Part shown: one piece after another, positions 21,816 through 32,300 of the stretch
How the letters are laid out: each line of letters starts with the position of its first letter
How positions within the stretch are numbered: position 1 is the stretch's first letter
Source: Pempheris klunzingeri
Lineage: Eukaryota > Chordata > Actinopteri > Acropomatiformes > Pempheridae
Assembly (NCBI RefSeq): GCF_042242105.1
Contig: NC_092028.1
Location: 14,927,338 to 14,991,337, forward strand
Length of the DNA: 64,000 nucleotides
Reading direction: 5' to 3'
The notes under the pieces: generated by a model
Seen by the model: the letters and a program-made list of their open reading frames with translations, nothing else
Told to the model about the DNA's origin: nothing
Database searches by the model: none
Made by a program: the position numbers and the translations under genes

Positions 21816-22027
21816 AATATATATATCAATAACAAAATAATGATAACAATCAGGAAGAATTATAACAATCTTATACAGTCTTGAACAATTTTGAACAAAG
21901 AACAAATAAATAAATAAAAATAGATAACAATTGGCTACAAATATTCACATTCAAGGGGTAGGTGGTATTAGTGCAAATATAAAACTTGAGAAAATGGGTG
22001 TGAGTGAGGCTGGGTGTGGGATGTGGT

Positions 22028-22051
22028 GGGGGGGGGGGGGGGGGGGGGGGG
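22028..22051 (+). repeat. Poly-G tract (24 G)
   Basis: Uninterrupted G run on the plus strand inside the LINE tail. The length is likely variable and may be poorly resolved by sequencing. Confidence 0.95.
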
Positions 22052-22233
22052 CTATAGTGTGTTTAGTAAAAAGCTGTTTTTTCAGCCTAGTGGTGCAGGC
22101 CTGAATTGTCCTGAATCTCCTGCCAGAGGGAAGGAGCCTGAAGAGGTGGTGGGCAGGGTGGGTCGGGTCTCGGGTGATGTTCCTGGCCCTGCTCTGACAT
22201 CGGGTCTCAAAGAGTTGACTGATGGCAGGTAGA

Positions 22234-22941
22234 TCAGACCCGGTGATCCTCTGTGCCGTTTTGATGACCCTCTACAGTGCATCCTGCATACCATGCTGTT
22301 ATACAGTACGTCAGGATGCTCTCCACCGTGCACAGGTAGAAGTTGGTGAGGAGGTTCCGTGGTAGACCAGCCTTCCTCAGTTTCCTCAGGAAGTAGAGGT
22401 GTTGTTGTGCTCTGCTGGTGACATGGGAGGTGTGTGTGCTCCAGGAGAGGTCCTCGGTGATGTGAACCCCCAGAAACTTAAAGGTGGGGACTCTCGCCAC
22501 AGCCTCTCCGTTGATGGTCATAGGAGCAGTGGCCGTCCTCCTGGCCCTCCTCAGGTCCACCACAATCTCCTTGGTCTTTTTACTGTTCAGTATGAGATTG
22601 TTGGTGGAGCACCAGATTGTCAGGTTTTGTACCTCGCTCCTGTATGCTGTCTCGTCGTTGTTGGAGATCAGCCCCACAACCGTTGTGTTGTCCGCGAACT
22701 TGATGATGGTGTTAGTTGCGTGGACAGGCTGACAGTCGTGAGTGAAGAGGACAAAGAGGAGGGGGCTCAGGACACATCCTTGGGGCACACCGGTGTTCAG
22801 GGTGATGGAGGAGGATGTGTGATTCCCCAACCTGACAGACTGGGGGCAGTTATTGAGGAAGTCCAGTGTCCAGTTGCAGATGGTGGAGTTTAGGCCGAGG
22901 TTGTGCAGTTTAGAGACCAAGGTGCTGGAACCACCTACCAC
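22234..22941 (-). pseudogene. LINE reverse transcriptase fragment with mutated active site
   Basis: Open frame of 235 codons with recognisable RT blocks: [15 protein letters not shown], then [21 protein letters not shown], then FADN where the catalytic box should be F/Y-A-D-D, then [14 protein letters not shown]. The LxTHDC pattern is typical of fish L2/CR1-type elements. The last catalytic Asp is Asn and the N-terminal half is gone, so it is inactive despite the open frame. Confidence 0.9.
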
Positions 22942-22989
22942 CTGTCAAGCTAACAGGGCAATAATGTTAACTGAAAGAACATTTTAGTC

Positions 22990-25700
22990 TTTATTTTAAC
23001 AGCTTTGCGTTTATCATTTCTCTTTCATTCTACTTCTTTTGCCCAATCTGTCTATCATTGTGTCAGCCTCTCTCCACCACCAGTGTGACCTTTGTCTTCC
23101 CATCTTTTGGCCTCAAGTTTTACTTTACTTTTATCAGCTCATCATGCTGCTGTTCTTTCCCACATCTGTAACCAGATCTCCCCCTTTTCTTTTCCCTGTT
23201 AATTTCTCTTCCTGTCTCGCCCAGATCCTGGCAGCTCTGGAGATAGGTCGCTGAACTCTCACTTCCTTGCTCACGGAAAGCGGGTGCTGAGTGAGTCTGG
23301 GACCCAACAGACCACTGAAGTGGTAAGGAAGCATAACAATAATAATAATTTTTCACTATCGACACCTTGTTTTTTTCTGGAAGCTTTCTTCTTTGTCTCC
23401 TTTTTCCTGTGACTCACAATCTATAGCCCACTTTTGTGAATCCAGTTTCCTTGTTAGTGAAATAATTCATTTTTATTATGGAATTGTTATGGAATCAAAA
23501 TGTTTTCTGATTTGTAATCACCACCACTCATTTTGTTGCTTCCAGTGAAAACCTGAAGAGGCCAGCTGCTCTGATGTTATTCATGGAAGTGTGTTTAGAT
23601 TGCTGCATAGCTGTGCGCCGACATCACCAAGTGGTTTACACAACCTGCAAAAAAAACAGTAACACTCTAAGAACTAGCCATCACTGCTCTGCTGTCCTCT
23701 AGTGGCCATGTCGATGCTGATTGTACTCCTACAAAAGAAAAGTGCTGTGGGTTGAGTGTAGGTGGTGCACTGCAATAGACTGACAGGTTAACATTCAGGA
23801 ACTGATAAATAAAAACTTTCATTTTGAATCAGGGAATCGATTTTTGGAATTGGGATTTTTTTCATTACTTTTTAACCTTGTTGACAGCAAGCTCATCTGT
23901 CCTTGCTGGAAAAGAGGGTTTGAGGTTACCAGAGATGTAAGTGATGATAAGTTGAACAGTTAAGCCGGATGATTTAATGTGCGACCATGCTAGATACTAT
24001 AGTGTCATGAACTAGCAATTTTTTGTAGTGTTATTTCCACCAACCTTGCACAGCAATGGTTTATTGGTGTTTAATTGTGCTGATAAGTAGCCATGTCTTA
24101 TTCTGCACACACCAGATGTATATTCTGGCTCAGTCTCAGTTATTTTAGCCATGCTAGAGACATTTCTTTTTATCCACCTGTCTTTACAAGAGGAATAACG
24201 AAACCATAAAACTGGTAGGTCGTATTTGGACTCTGGTCAAGTCCCAACAAGTTTTTTTTTTTTTGATGACAATGGAGGCAACTTATTGTTCCCTTTGTGG
24301 TTGCAGTGCCATATCTGAAAAGCCTCTGTTATCCGTGTGATAAGAAATTATGTTAAATATACTGTTTGCTATTCCTCTAGTTGTAGCCAGTTGAATAAGC
24401 TGTGCTTGTTCAGTCATTTAGTCGTAACGGTAAAATGAGTTTCACACTGTACCACATCATGTACAGAAGCAGCGAGTGTTGTTCTGACACTGGACAAACA
24501 CTCATCAGAAAGTCTGAGGTGTAGCTCTGAAGGTTCTTTTGCTTTTGAATGGGTCCTCAGTGTATCAATGTCACAATTGAGTCATCTCAATAATTCAGAC
24601 ATTTATAACTATTAAGTGTTTTTAAGGACAAACCAATTTGCTGGGTTTTGCCTTGTGAATTTCATGTGGCAAAGGTTTTTCCAAAATGGAGAAAGCATTA
24701 AGCAGCCATACTTCAGTCATGACTGGCACTCATGTACACAAGCACATCGAAGCGATTTAAAAGTTGTCATGCTTTCTTTCCTCCAGATTTCATTGAAAAC
24801 GCTCACATTTTCCAATATTTTTGGAAGGTTGTGTAGGTCTTGCAGACTTGGTTAATCTATATGCCTCCATTGTATCCTTATGCAACACAATCTGGTTACT
24901 CTGTCTGATTAGAGCCTGATTCAGAACTCTGTTGATGGATTTATTTCACATTTACAACTTAAATAGCTGATTCAAAGTTTGTAAGGACGACATTTTTCAG
25001 ATGACTTTCAGATTAAGTTTTTTAAGGTGCTTATGTGTGTGGTGTGTGCAGTTGGCAGTCTGTAACAGTTGGTAGTTGACTGGTTTTAATTTGGAACAGT
25101 GTTATAGCCCTCAGTAGATTAGTCCGTGTCTTAAAAAGCAAAATGTAAATCCTAAACCCTGGATCTTGTTTCCTTTGCAGTATCCCATACCTACATTTTT
25201 ATCCACCTGCTGCAGCACTAAGGCCCCTCTCAAGCCTCCTGTAACACATTTACAGAACTGAGCTATTGATGGGCAGGCATGTCACTAACTTAGCAAACAC
25301 AGTCAATGAGCAATTGGGTAATTAGGGTGTGCTCTGTACAGCCGCTGTGAAATAACAGAACTATTTTAGCCAACTGATAAGCACATAGAAGTAAGCAACG
25401 GACAGCTTCCCCCCCACTCTGCCACTTCATATAACTGTCACGCACTTGCGCATTAAACAATTGGTTACTGGCCTGGGCGGCAACAAGGGAGCGGCCAGAG
25501 GTTCCACAGTCTGCTTTCCGTCTCCGTCACAGACCTTCAGGTAGCGGTTATAGGATGAGGGCATAGGAACGACAAAATTACAGAGCTTTTCAGAAAAATA
25601 CTTGAAAAATATATAATTAAGTTGAGTAAGGACAGAGGCTGGCGAGGAGGTGTGAGATCTAATTAGATATCTATCCAGAACCGCAGTGAACAGACCACAG
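22990..25700. other. Region upstream of the first MYADM-like gene; possible noncoding exons
   Basis: No coding motif found. Two stretches have exon-like borders on the plus strand: about 23223-23322 (CTCGCCCAG|ATCCTGG ... AAGTG|GTAAGG) and a segment ending at 25540 (ACCTTCAG|GTAGCGG). Either could be a 5'UTR exon of the MYADM-like gene, because the coding start at 25714 is preceded by acceptor-like AGs. Weak evidence. Confidence 0.25.
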
Positions 25701-25713
25701 GGTTAAAATTACC

Positions 25714-27204
25714 ATGGTTACACTGGACTTCAGGACGCTGATGGCGCCCGTGGGCATCGTGCGGCTACTGGAGGTGGTCTTCAGCTGTATCTCCTTCAGC
25801 CTGGTGGCGTCAGTGAACTACTATACGTTCTCCTTCTGGACGTGGTGCATGTTCACCTGGTGCTTCTGCTTCTGTGTCACCTTAATTATCCTCTTCCTGG
25901 AGTTCACCAGTCTCCACGCTAAGCTGCCCATCTCCTGGGATGACTTCACCACTGCTTTTGCCATGTTGGCTACTCTAATGGTGAGTGTCTATTTCATTCT
26001 GGTGTTATTTGTCTTGGTCCACAGATATTTTATGGATAAACCTGTTAGTTGTTAGTGAATTACATTACGGCCACTGCACATTACTGCATTGGAAATATAA
26101 AATGAAACAGAGGAAAATAAATTTAGGAAGAATGAAAATAGATGAGCACACATTTTAAACTCATACTCAGCGTGTGAGCTTTGATAAACAGTAAGGAGAC
26201 AATATTAGACAATATCATTGTACTCCCAATGCATAATGCAAGTAAAGGCAGCCAAATCCACATTACCACAAAATGAATTGATGTAATTATCAGCAAAAAC
26301 ACCTGTAATATTATTCTTGAAACTGGAAGAGGTTTCAATAAGTTCATGCTACATTTAGCACCCCGACAATTTCATGAAAAAAGAGCAACAAGGACTGTTT
26401 TATCCACCATAAACTAAGCACCATCTTAAATCAGTAACCTTGAACACCCCCATATTTGGATGTTTGCTATTTTTTGATGCTAAAAGATTAATACAGTATG
26501 GCTTTCAAATGTTCTCATGGTCCACATTTGGTTCTGCTGTTAGCACTGCACAAGAAATTTAGTGAAAAAACTGCTACAGAGTATCATTTCATACTTTTCA
26601 CTTTCCTCTCATACAGGTGCTCTCCTCATCCATCATCTATCCCATCTTCTTCACTTGCCCCACCTGTGGCAAAAGCATCGGTGCCACTATTATTTCCATT
26701 CTGGTGTTCATCCTGTACGCTATAGAGGTTGGCCTGACCCGGGCTAAACCTGGCGAGATTAGTGGATTCCTGACCACAGTCCCGGGTCTCCTCAAGGTTC
26801 TGGAGGCTTTTGTGGCCTGCATCATCTTCATCTGCTTAGACCACAACCAGTACTCCAAGTTTCCAGGGCTCCAGTGGTGTGTTGCTGTCTACTCCATTTG
26901 CTTCATTTTTGCCCTCATTGTCATTATTTTTACCATTTGCCGTCTTTTGTCTCTCTTCCCCGCACCATTTGACAAAATCCTGACAGGCTGCAATGTGCTG
27001 GCGGTACTGATGTACATGACAGCCGTGGTCATTTGGCCGTTGTACAGCTTCCGGAACAATTCGAGGCCGGATTACTGCTCACACACTTTGTGTCCATGGG
27101 ATAATTTGGTGGTTATCTCTTTCATGACCTGTTTCAACCTTGCCGCTTACATTGTGGATACTGTTTATTCTTTTAGGCTGGTCTTCATCACCAGCAGAGC
27201 GTAG
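25714..27204 (+). CDS. myadm: MYADM-like double-MARVEL membrane protein 1 (two coding exons)
   Basis: Predicted 284-aa member of the myeloid-associated differentiation marker family, multi-pass membrane proteins with two MARVEL domains linked to lipid rafts and cell-surface organisation. Exon 25714-25980 ends ATG|GTGAGT. A 636-bp intron follows. The second exon, 26617-27204, starts after TCATACAG. The join gives AMLATLM-VLSSSIIYP, matching AMLASLM-CLTVSIIYP in the neighbour gene. MARVEL 1 spans roughly residues 10-150 and MARVEL 2 roughly 152-284, each with about four hydrophobic helices. Shared motifs include WCMFTWCFCF, WDDFTTAFAML, FPGLQWCVAVYS and VIWPLYSF. It starts MVTLDFRTLMAPVGIVR, aligned with the neighbour's start. 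The interrupted coding region is odd for the family, because human MYADM is coded in one exon. Confidence 0.88.
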
Positions 27205-28935
27205 ACTGCAAATATGCCTCGTGTTTCAGATGATGGCAATCTCCGAAGTTCATTAGACCACAAAGATTGATGATGAGATACGACTTCTGTTAAACATGTT
27301 TTATTGGTTGCTGTTTTAATGTTGACCCTTTTAGTGCATATTCTAGTGTGTGAAATGCGATTCAAATGTGATAAAAGTGTGGGGTTGTTGTGCTTGCTTG
27401 CACCACCATGGGTGCGGTGTCACCTCCCCACCTAAATGAATAGATCATAAATGAGTAATCGGTTTAAATAGCTTCAGTGTCCTGCTTAAATGGTGTTTGC
27501 AAAGGTGTGTCAGTGCATATTCCACGAAACACAAAGCAGCTACAGGTCTCAGTTCCACAGCTCCGCCCCCATTTGTCTATAATGGGCACTGGGTCAGGAG
27601 GGGTCGAATGACTCAACAGACTTGTCCTTTAGCTCTCTAAACTGAACATCTTTGGCACCTTTTGGCATCTTTTTGAAGAAATTTGAGGACATCATGTGTT
27701 CTGGGATGTAGTGACTTGTATCTTTTCACTTTAGATTACACAGTTAACTGATCGTGCAAAGATAAATCTGCAGATTAATCTACAATGAAAACAGTTGCTA
27801 GTCCTTGAACATTGGCTCCAATATTATTTCAACAAACTTACACTTTACTGTCACAAAATGTATTCACCCCTCTGTCGTGCCACATTTAATGATGAGAGAA
27901 AAGCATGGAGAATGAAGGCAGTTTATATTTTTGTACTGTATGTTCAGCCTTCTTTTAACAATATAACAAAAGCAAGTGAGTAATTAAAGTTAGATTAAAG
28001 CTTATCTTTCAGATATCCACGACAACCATGATAACTGATATAACCTTTGACCAGTCCATGCATTACTTCTCTCTACAAAGTCAAAATGGAGACTCTGGAG
28101 CAGAAATTATAATGACCTCATAAGACAAAAAAGCAGAGGAGGAAGGGAAAAGACAGAAAAGGATGAAGAAGAAGAGAAGATAGAATATAATCGCACATCC
28201 ATTTTAGAATAAGTGCCGTTGTTGTCATATATATCTAAAGAGACTTTTAACCTCTAGATATTTGGTGCAATGTACAAAAAGGATGTTTTCATGTTGTTGA
28301 TGTGTTCATGTAAAATGTCAATGTTTTGGTTACAGCAATGTTAACAGTGATGTAATGAAATATGATCATTTTGTAATACAGTAAATACAAAAAAACATCA
28401 TACTGTCGTCTCATGTCTGTTTTGTGTGAGGGCAGTTTTTAAAAGGTTCTTTATTAAACGTAGAAATGCTCAAAATTCAACTTCTTTTTTGTACTTTATT
28501 CCATAAAACCCATAAAAACGCCAACTTTTGTACTACCCAGGAACAATAACTCAAGTGAACTGAAGGACAGGATTTTCCTCAGGATGTGACCCACGCCCAC
28601 TCATTGTTTTGGGAATCGGCTTCTGAACAAGCCTACTACTGAGGACCACAGTCCAGAGTGTGTGTGTCGTGAGGTGAGCGATAACACCTAACCAGTATCC
28701 AATCCGTGGGGGGAAGCAGGGGCCATAAACTACACAGATAAGCCCAGAATGATCTGTTTGACTGTACACCAACACACTTAGAGTTTCAAAGAACACGCCT
28801 GCTGGGGCTCTTGCTTACATGGATTTCTTCAAAAGGCTATTTTCTGCACTGAGGGATGGACTGAGTGGAGTCAACTGACTTTGGGAAACAAAACAACACC
28901 TTTATTTGGTCAAACAGACTCATTCCTGTCCAGTC
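27205..28935. other. Spacer between the two MYADM-like genes
   Basis: Contains the 3'UTR of the first gene and the 5' flank of the second. Just before the second ATG the sequence CATTCCTGTCCAG|TC is a good acceptor, so a noncoding first exon of gene 2 probably lies in this spacer. No canonical AATAAA was found for gene 1; variant signals near 28380 (AGTAAA) are possible. No other gene seen. Confidence 0.5.
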
Positions 28936-29790
28936 ATGACCGGCGTGGAGTTGCGGTCACTCACCCAGCCTGTGGGCATCATGCGAACAGTGGCAGCCGT
29001 CCTGACTTGTATGTGTTTTAGCCTGGTAGCAGCCGCAGGGTATGTCTCGTCATCCTACTGGGCATGGTGCATGTTCACCTGGTGCTTCTGCTTCTTCTTC
29101 ACCTTCCTCATTCTCATCCTGGAGTTTACCACTGTCAGTACTAAATTACCTTTCGCCTGGGATGACTTCACCACCGCCTTTGCTATGCTGGCGAGCCTCA
29201 TGTGCCTCACCGTCTCCATCATCTACCCCACCTTCTTCACCTGCAAGACCTGCCACCTCCAGATCGGAGCCTCTGTGGTGTCCTGGGTCTGTTTTGGGGT
29301 GTATGCAGGTGAAGTGGCCTTTACTCGCCTTCGTCAGACTGGGCAGAACAGCGGCTTCCTTTCCACGTTGCCTGGCATAATGAAGATGCTGGAGACGTTC
29401 CTCGCCTGTCTCATCTTCACATCCCTGGAGAAAGGCCAGTACTCTGCCTTTCCAGGACTGCAGTGGTGTGTGGCCGTGTACTCCTTGTGCTTCATCTTTG
29501 CCATCTTCATAATCCTGCTCACCGTTGGACAGCTCACCTCTTTTTTCCCGTTCTCCTTTGACAAGCTGGTGATCGTCTATAACATTTTGGCAGCAGTGTT
29601 GTATATCACAGCTATGGTGATCTGGCCGCTGTATAGCTTCCACAACAGTACGAGACCCAGTGACTGTGGCCACCTCTGTGCCTGGGATAAACTGGTGTTG
29701 GTGACTTTTATGACAATCCTCAATGCTATTGTTTACACCATGGACACTGTCTACTCAATATGCCTTGTGTTCTGCGTCAGTAACCAGTGA
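28936..29790 (+). CDS. myadm: MYADM-like double-MARVEL membrane protein 2 (single coding exon)
   Basis: Predicted 284-aa MYADM-family protein in one uninterrupted exon, the same length as gene 1, with which it shares long identical blocks (WCMFTWCFCF, WDDFTTAFAML, FPGLQWCVAVYS). The ATG at 28936 (MTGVELRSLTQPVGIMR) was chosen because it aligns with the start of gene 1 and lies two bases after an acceptor; the open frame extends upstream only through non-ATG codons. Cys-rich loops are present (FFTCKTCHLQ between the two MARVEL units and SDCGHLCAWD near the end). Roughly eight hydrophobic segments are predicted. The two genes lie head to tail 1.7 kb apart and are clearly tandem duplicates. No specific function can be read from sequence beyond the family. 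Confidence 0.92.
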   Translation: MTGVELRSLTQPVGIMRTVAAVLTCMCFSLVAAAGYVSSSYWAWCMFTWCFCFFFTFLILILEFTTVSTKLPFAWDDFTTAFAMLASLMCLTVSIIYPTFFTCKTCHLQIGASVVSWVCFGVYAGEVAFTRLRQTGQNSGFLSTLPGIMKMLETFLACLIFTSLEKGQYSAFPGLQWCVAVYSLCFIFAIFIILLTVGQLTSFFPFSFDKLVIVYNILAAVLYITAMVIWPLYSFHNSTRPSDCGHLCAWDKLVLVTFMTILNAIVYTMDTVYSICLVFCVSNQ

Positions 29791-29892
29791 AGCTGCTGCT
29801 CAACAAAACAAAATGTGTCCTAGGTTTGCAAACTTTGACCTATGTCTTAAAGAGATTAATTTTGTTGTTGTTTTAGACAAAGTGCAATATAC

Positions 29893-30284
29893 TTAACCCC
29901 TTGAAGGTCCTCAGAAATAATCACGTTAAAGATCCTTACACACATAAATGTGTATGCATAAAAACAAGCCATAAAAATGTTAAAAATCTTTCTTTTTTTT
30001 TAAATTTTTTTAAAATAGTTTTTTAGACCAGCATCAGCCCTAATCATACATATCAAATTTTAATTAGTTTTTTAAAAAATTAACCCTTAAATTGCCATGT
30101 TTTTGTCATGATGCGCATCATTTTATGGTCTAAAATACACAAAAAATACATGAAAAAAATTGAGAACTCTGAAAAATTCACCATCTTGCAAAATTATAAG
30201 CAATATGCATGAAAAACTGATGAAATATGCTAAAAATAAAAATCATAACACACTAGAAAGTGCTGAAGACCCTCAAAGGGTTAA
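29893..30284. mobile_element. piggyBac-like MITE flanked by TTAA
   Basis: The left end TTAACCCCTTGAAGGTCCTC and the inverted right end (TTAACCCTTTGAGGGTCTTC) match closely, and both ends carry TTAA, the piggyBac target. The interior is AT-rich and noncoding. It lies just downstream of MYADM-like gene 2. Confidence 0.8.
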
Positions 30285-30510
30285 AGTCAAATTAGTTAAT
30301 GATTAAAACTGTCATAAAACATGATATACAGCCTATAAGAACTTTGGATCCTGATACACAAAGAGTGATCAAACACTGCAGGTAATAACACTGAGCATTT
30401 ACCTTGGTTTATTGCACTGTGTGATAGTCTAGCTCTGCCACATGTAAATCTGTGTGCTTTCACATTCATTTCTTGTCATTTCTTTATTTGGGGGTGGTGC
30501 AGCTTTCCAT

Positions 30511-31459
30511 TAAAGGAACAGTTTGACATTTTGAGCAACACACTAATTTGATTTCTTGCGGAGAGTTAGATGAGAGGATTAATACCACTCATATCTGTAC
30601 AGTAAATGTGTCCAAGAAATAGTCCGACTACAACGAGTTGTTTTGACATTTCAGTTTTGTGTGGATGATCAGCAAGATGATCAATCTAGGAGGGATTGAA
30701 GATCTTGTGACAGTAGACATTTTTGTCTAATGGCACATTGTCCATTAAAGCTAGGTAATGACTGATCTTGTGGAAAAACTATTGAACAGTTGTTCAGTGT
30801 GTAATGCTTGAACAAGAAAGATGGTGTGGTTAAAACAGTGAATGAGTTTATTCTGAAAGAAATGAGATGAAAGCAGTGCTAAAGCCATCATTATCATGTC
30901 CACATGGAGTAGAGGCCAGGAGGACGGTTCACTATAACGAAGTGTTTGTCATGTTTTCCAGGTTGGGTGTGAAAGACTAAGAACAAGACTGTTGGTGAAG
31001 AGTTGATCGATAGGTTTAAGTTGAAAATGGCTGAAAATTCAGACATGACACAGTAAGCCAATTAAACCATTAAGATGCTCTGATATGTGATTGTTAACTA
31101 ATGATGACAGAGATCTAATGGTCAAGAGTCAGTGTTGCCAGGTGTACGATAATTTTGCCCTCTGTACCATGTACGATCAATAATCCAAAAAGAGGCCAAA
31201 AGTACGATAATTTGACAGTTTCCGTGAACGTGTGGTTCAGCCTTGCTCAAATCTGCCATACAGTTTTTGTGAACTCTGAAGGCATCTCATGTCATGTGAC
31301 ATTTCCAACCAATTGTAATTTTCAGGTTCTGTTGCTGATGGAAGCACAAAGAAGCGTGCAGGCTAAGCTAACCCAACGCTGACGGTAACCTTGTGTTTAT
31401 TGTGCAGACATGATAGCTAATAATGGTTTTTCCAAAAAAATGACCAACTACTCCTTTAA
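30511..31459. mobile_element. Probable MITE-derived region with loosely matching ends
   Basis: The left end TTAAAGGAACAGTTTGACAT is a teleost MITE end I recognise, and GAGAGTTAGATGAGAGGATT follows as expected. At 31430-31459 an inverted, diverged version appears (CCAACTACTCCTTTAA). The interior does not look like one intact element, so it may be nested or rearranged. Confidence 0.45.
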
Positions 31460-32039
31460 TCCTAGTGGTATGAAAAACACTGTCTGCTTAACTGCCCATT
31501 TGTACTGACGACAGATAATATGAACAAGAGAGAGAAACGCCAGTGAAGGAGAGAGAAAAAACGAGGACAGAGAGATTGACGTAGACACACAGAGGTAGGA
31601 TGTGTGGGAAAAGTGAAAAAGAAAATCCTTTAATCAACAGGCAGCAGCAGCATGTGGATTTGGATTTATCACAAGGTGTTATCTGTCTTTTTTCTTATTC
31701 AGCTTCTTTTCTTCCTCGGTGATTTGGGGGGCCAGGGGGTGGAAAGCTAGAAAGTATGACTTTCTTTTCTTTTCTTTTTTAACCAAGTGGAAACGTAAAA
31801 AGGACGTCATCCAAATCTCACTTGTAATCCCACAGCTATTGTGCTACCTGGCACACCAATCTGTGTGAGTGAGCTCGGGTCAAATGGAGCAACTGAAGCG
31901 TGAAGTTTTGCTTTTCTTCTCCTGTCAGCCTGTCAGAAACACAGAACACACTTAAGTCAGCAGTCGCTGTAAGTCAGACATATTTCCTGCTATTTCAAAG
32001 GCATTTTATGCAAAGAAGAAACCTCAATAAATAACTTAA

Positions 32040-32300
32040 CATCAGACTTAGACTTCTTTTATTGATCCCCCATAGGGGGAAATTTACACGTTACAGCAGC
32101 AACAATAGACAAGAAAGAGTGAATAAAAGCAACATTGGAAAATAAAGCAATAGCAAAATAAATATGTGCTGTGATGATAAATAAATATTTACACTATGGA
32201 ATATTTACATTACGGAATATTTATACTATGTATCATAAAATAAAATGTGAAATGTACATGTATGGACAGGAACATGGACAGGAAGGATCAGGTAGATTTT
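32040..32300 (-). mobile_element. LINE 3' tail
   Basis: The minus strand reads through CCCCCTATGGGGGATCAATA, a 3'-end pattern I recognise from fish LINEs. No coding part remains. Confidence 0.5.

Larger units (their letters stand above)
21664..22945 (-). mobile_element. 5'-truncated L2/CR1-type LINE
   Basis: Minus-strand reverse transcriptase remains (22234-22941) are followed by a 3' tail whose end reads GACAATAAACCTCTTATGTC at about 21670-21690. Similarity stops abruptly near 22945, a normal 5' truncation. Simple repeats (TATAGA/CACA) and a 24-base G run lie in the tail. Confidence 0.85.

Noticed and set aside
22399-22893. 164-codon plus-strand frame
   Set aside because: It is antisense to the LINE reverse transcriptase fragment and has no family signature.
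28906-28935. Ten-codon upstream extension of MYADM-like gene 2
   Set aside because: It begins with TTG, not ATG, and crosses a good splice acceptor; ATG at 28936 aligns with the paralogue's start.
29146-29673. 175-codon minus-strand frame
   Set aside because: Antisense shadow of MYADM-like gene 2; rich in Glu/Gly as expected from the reverse of a hydrophobic coding exon.
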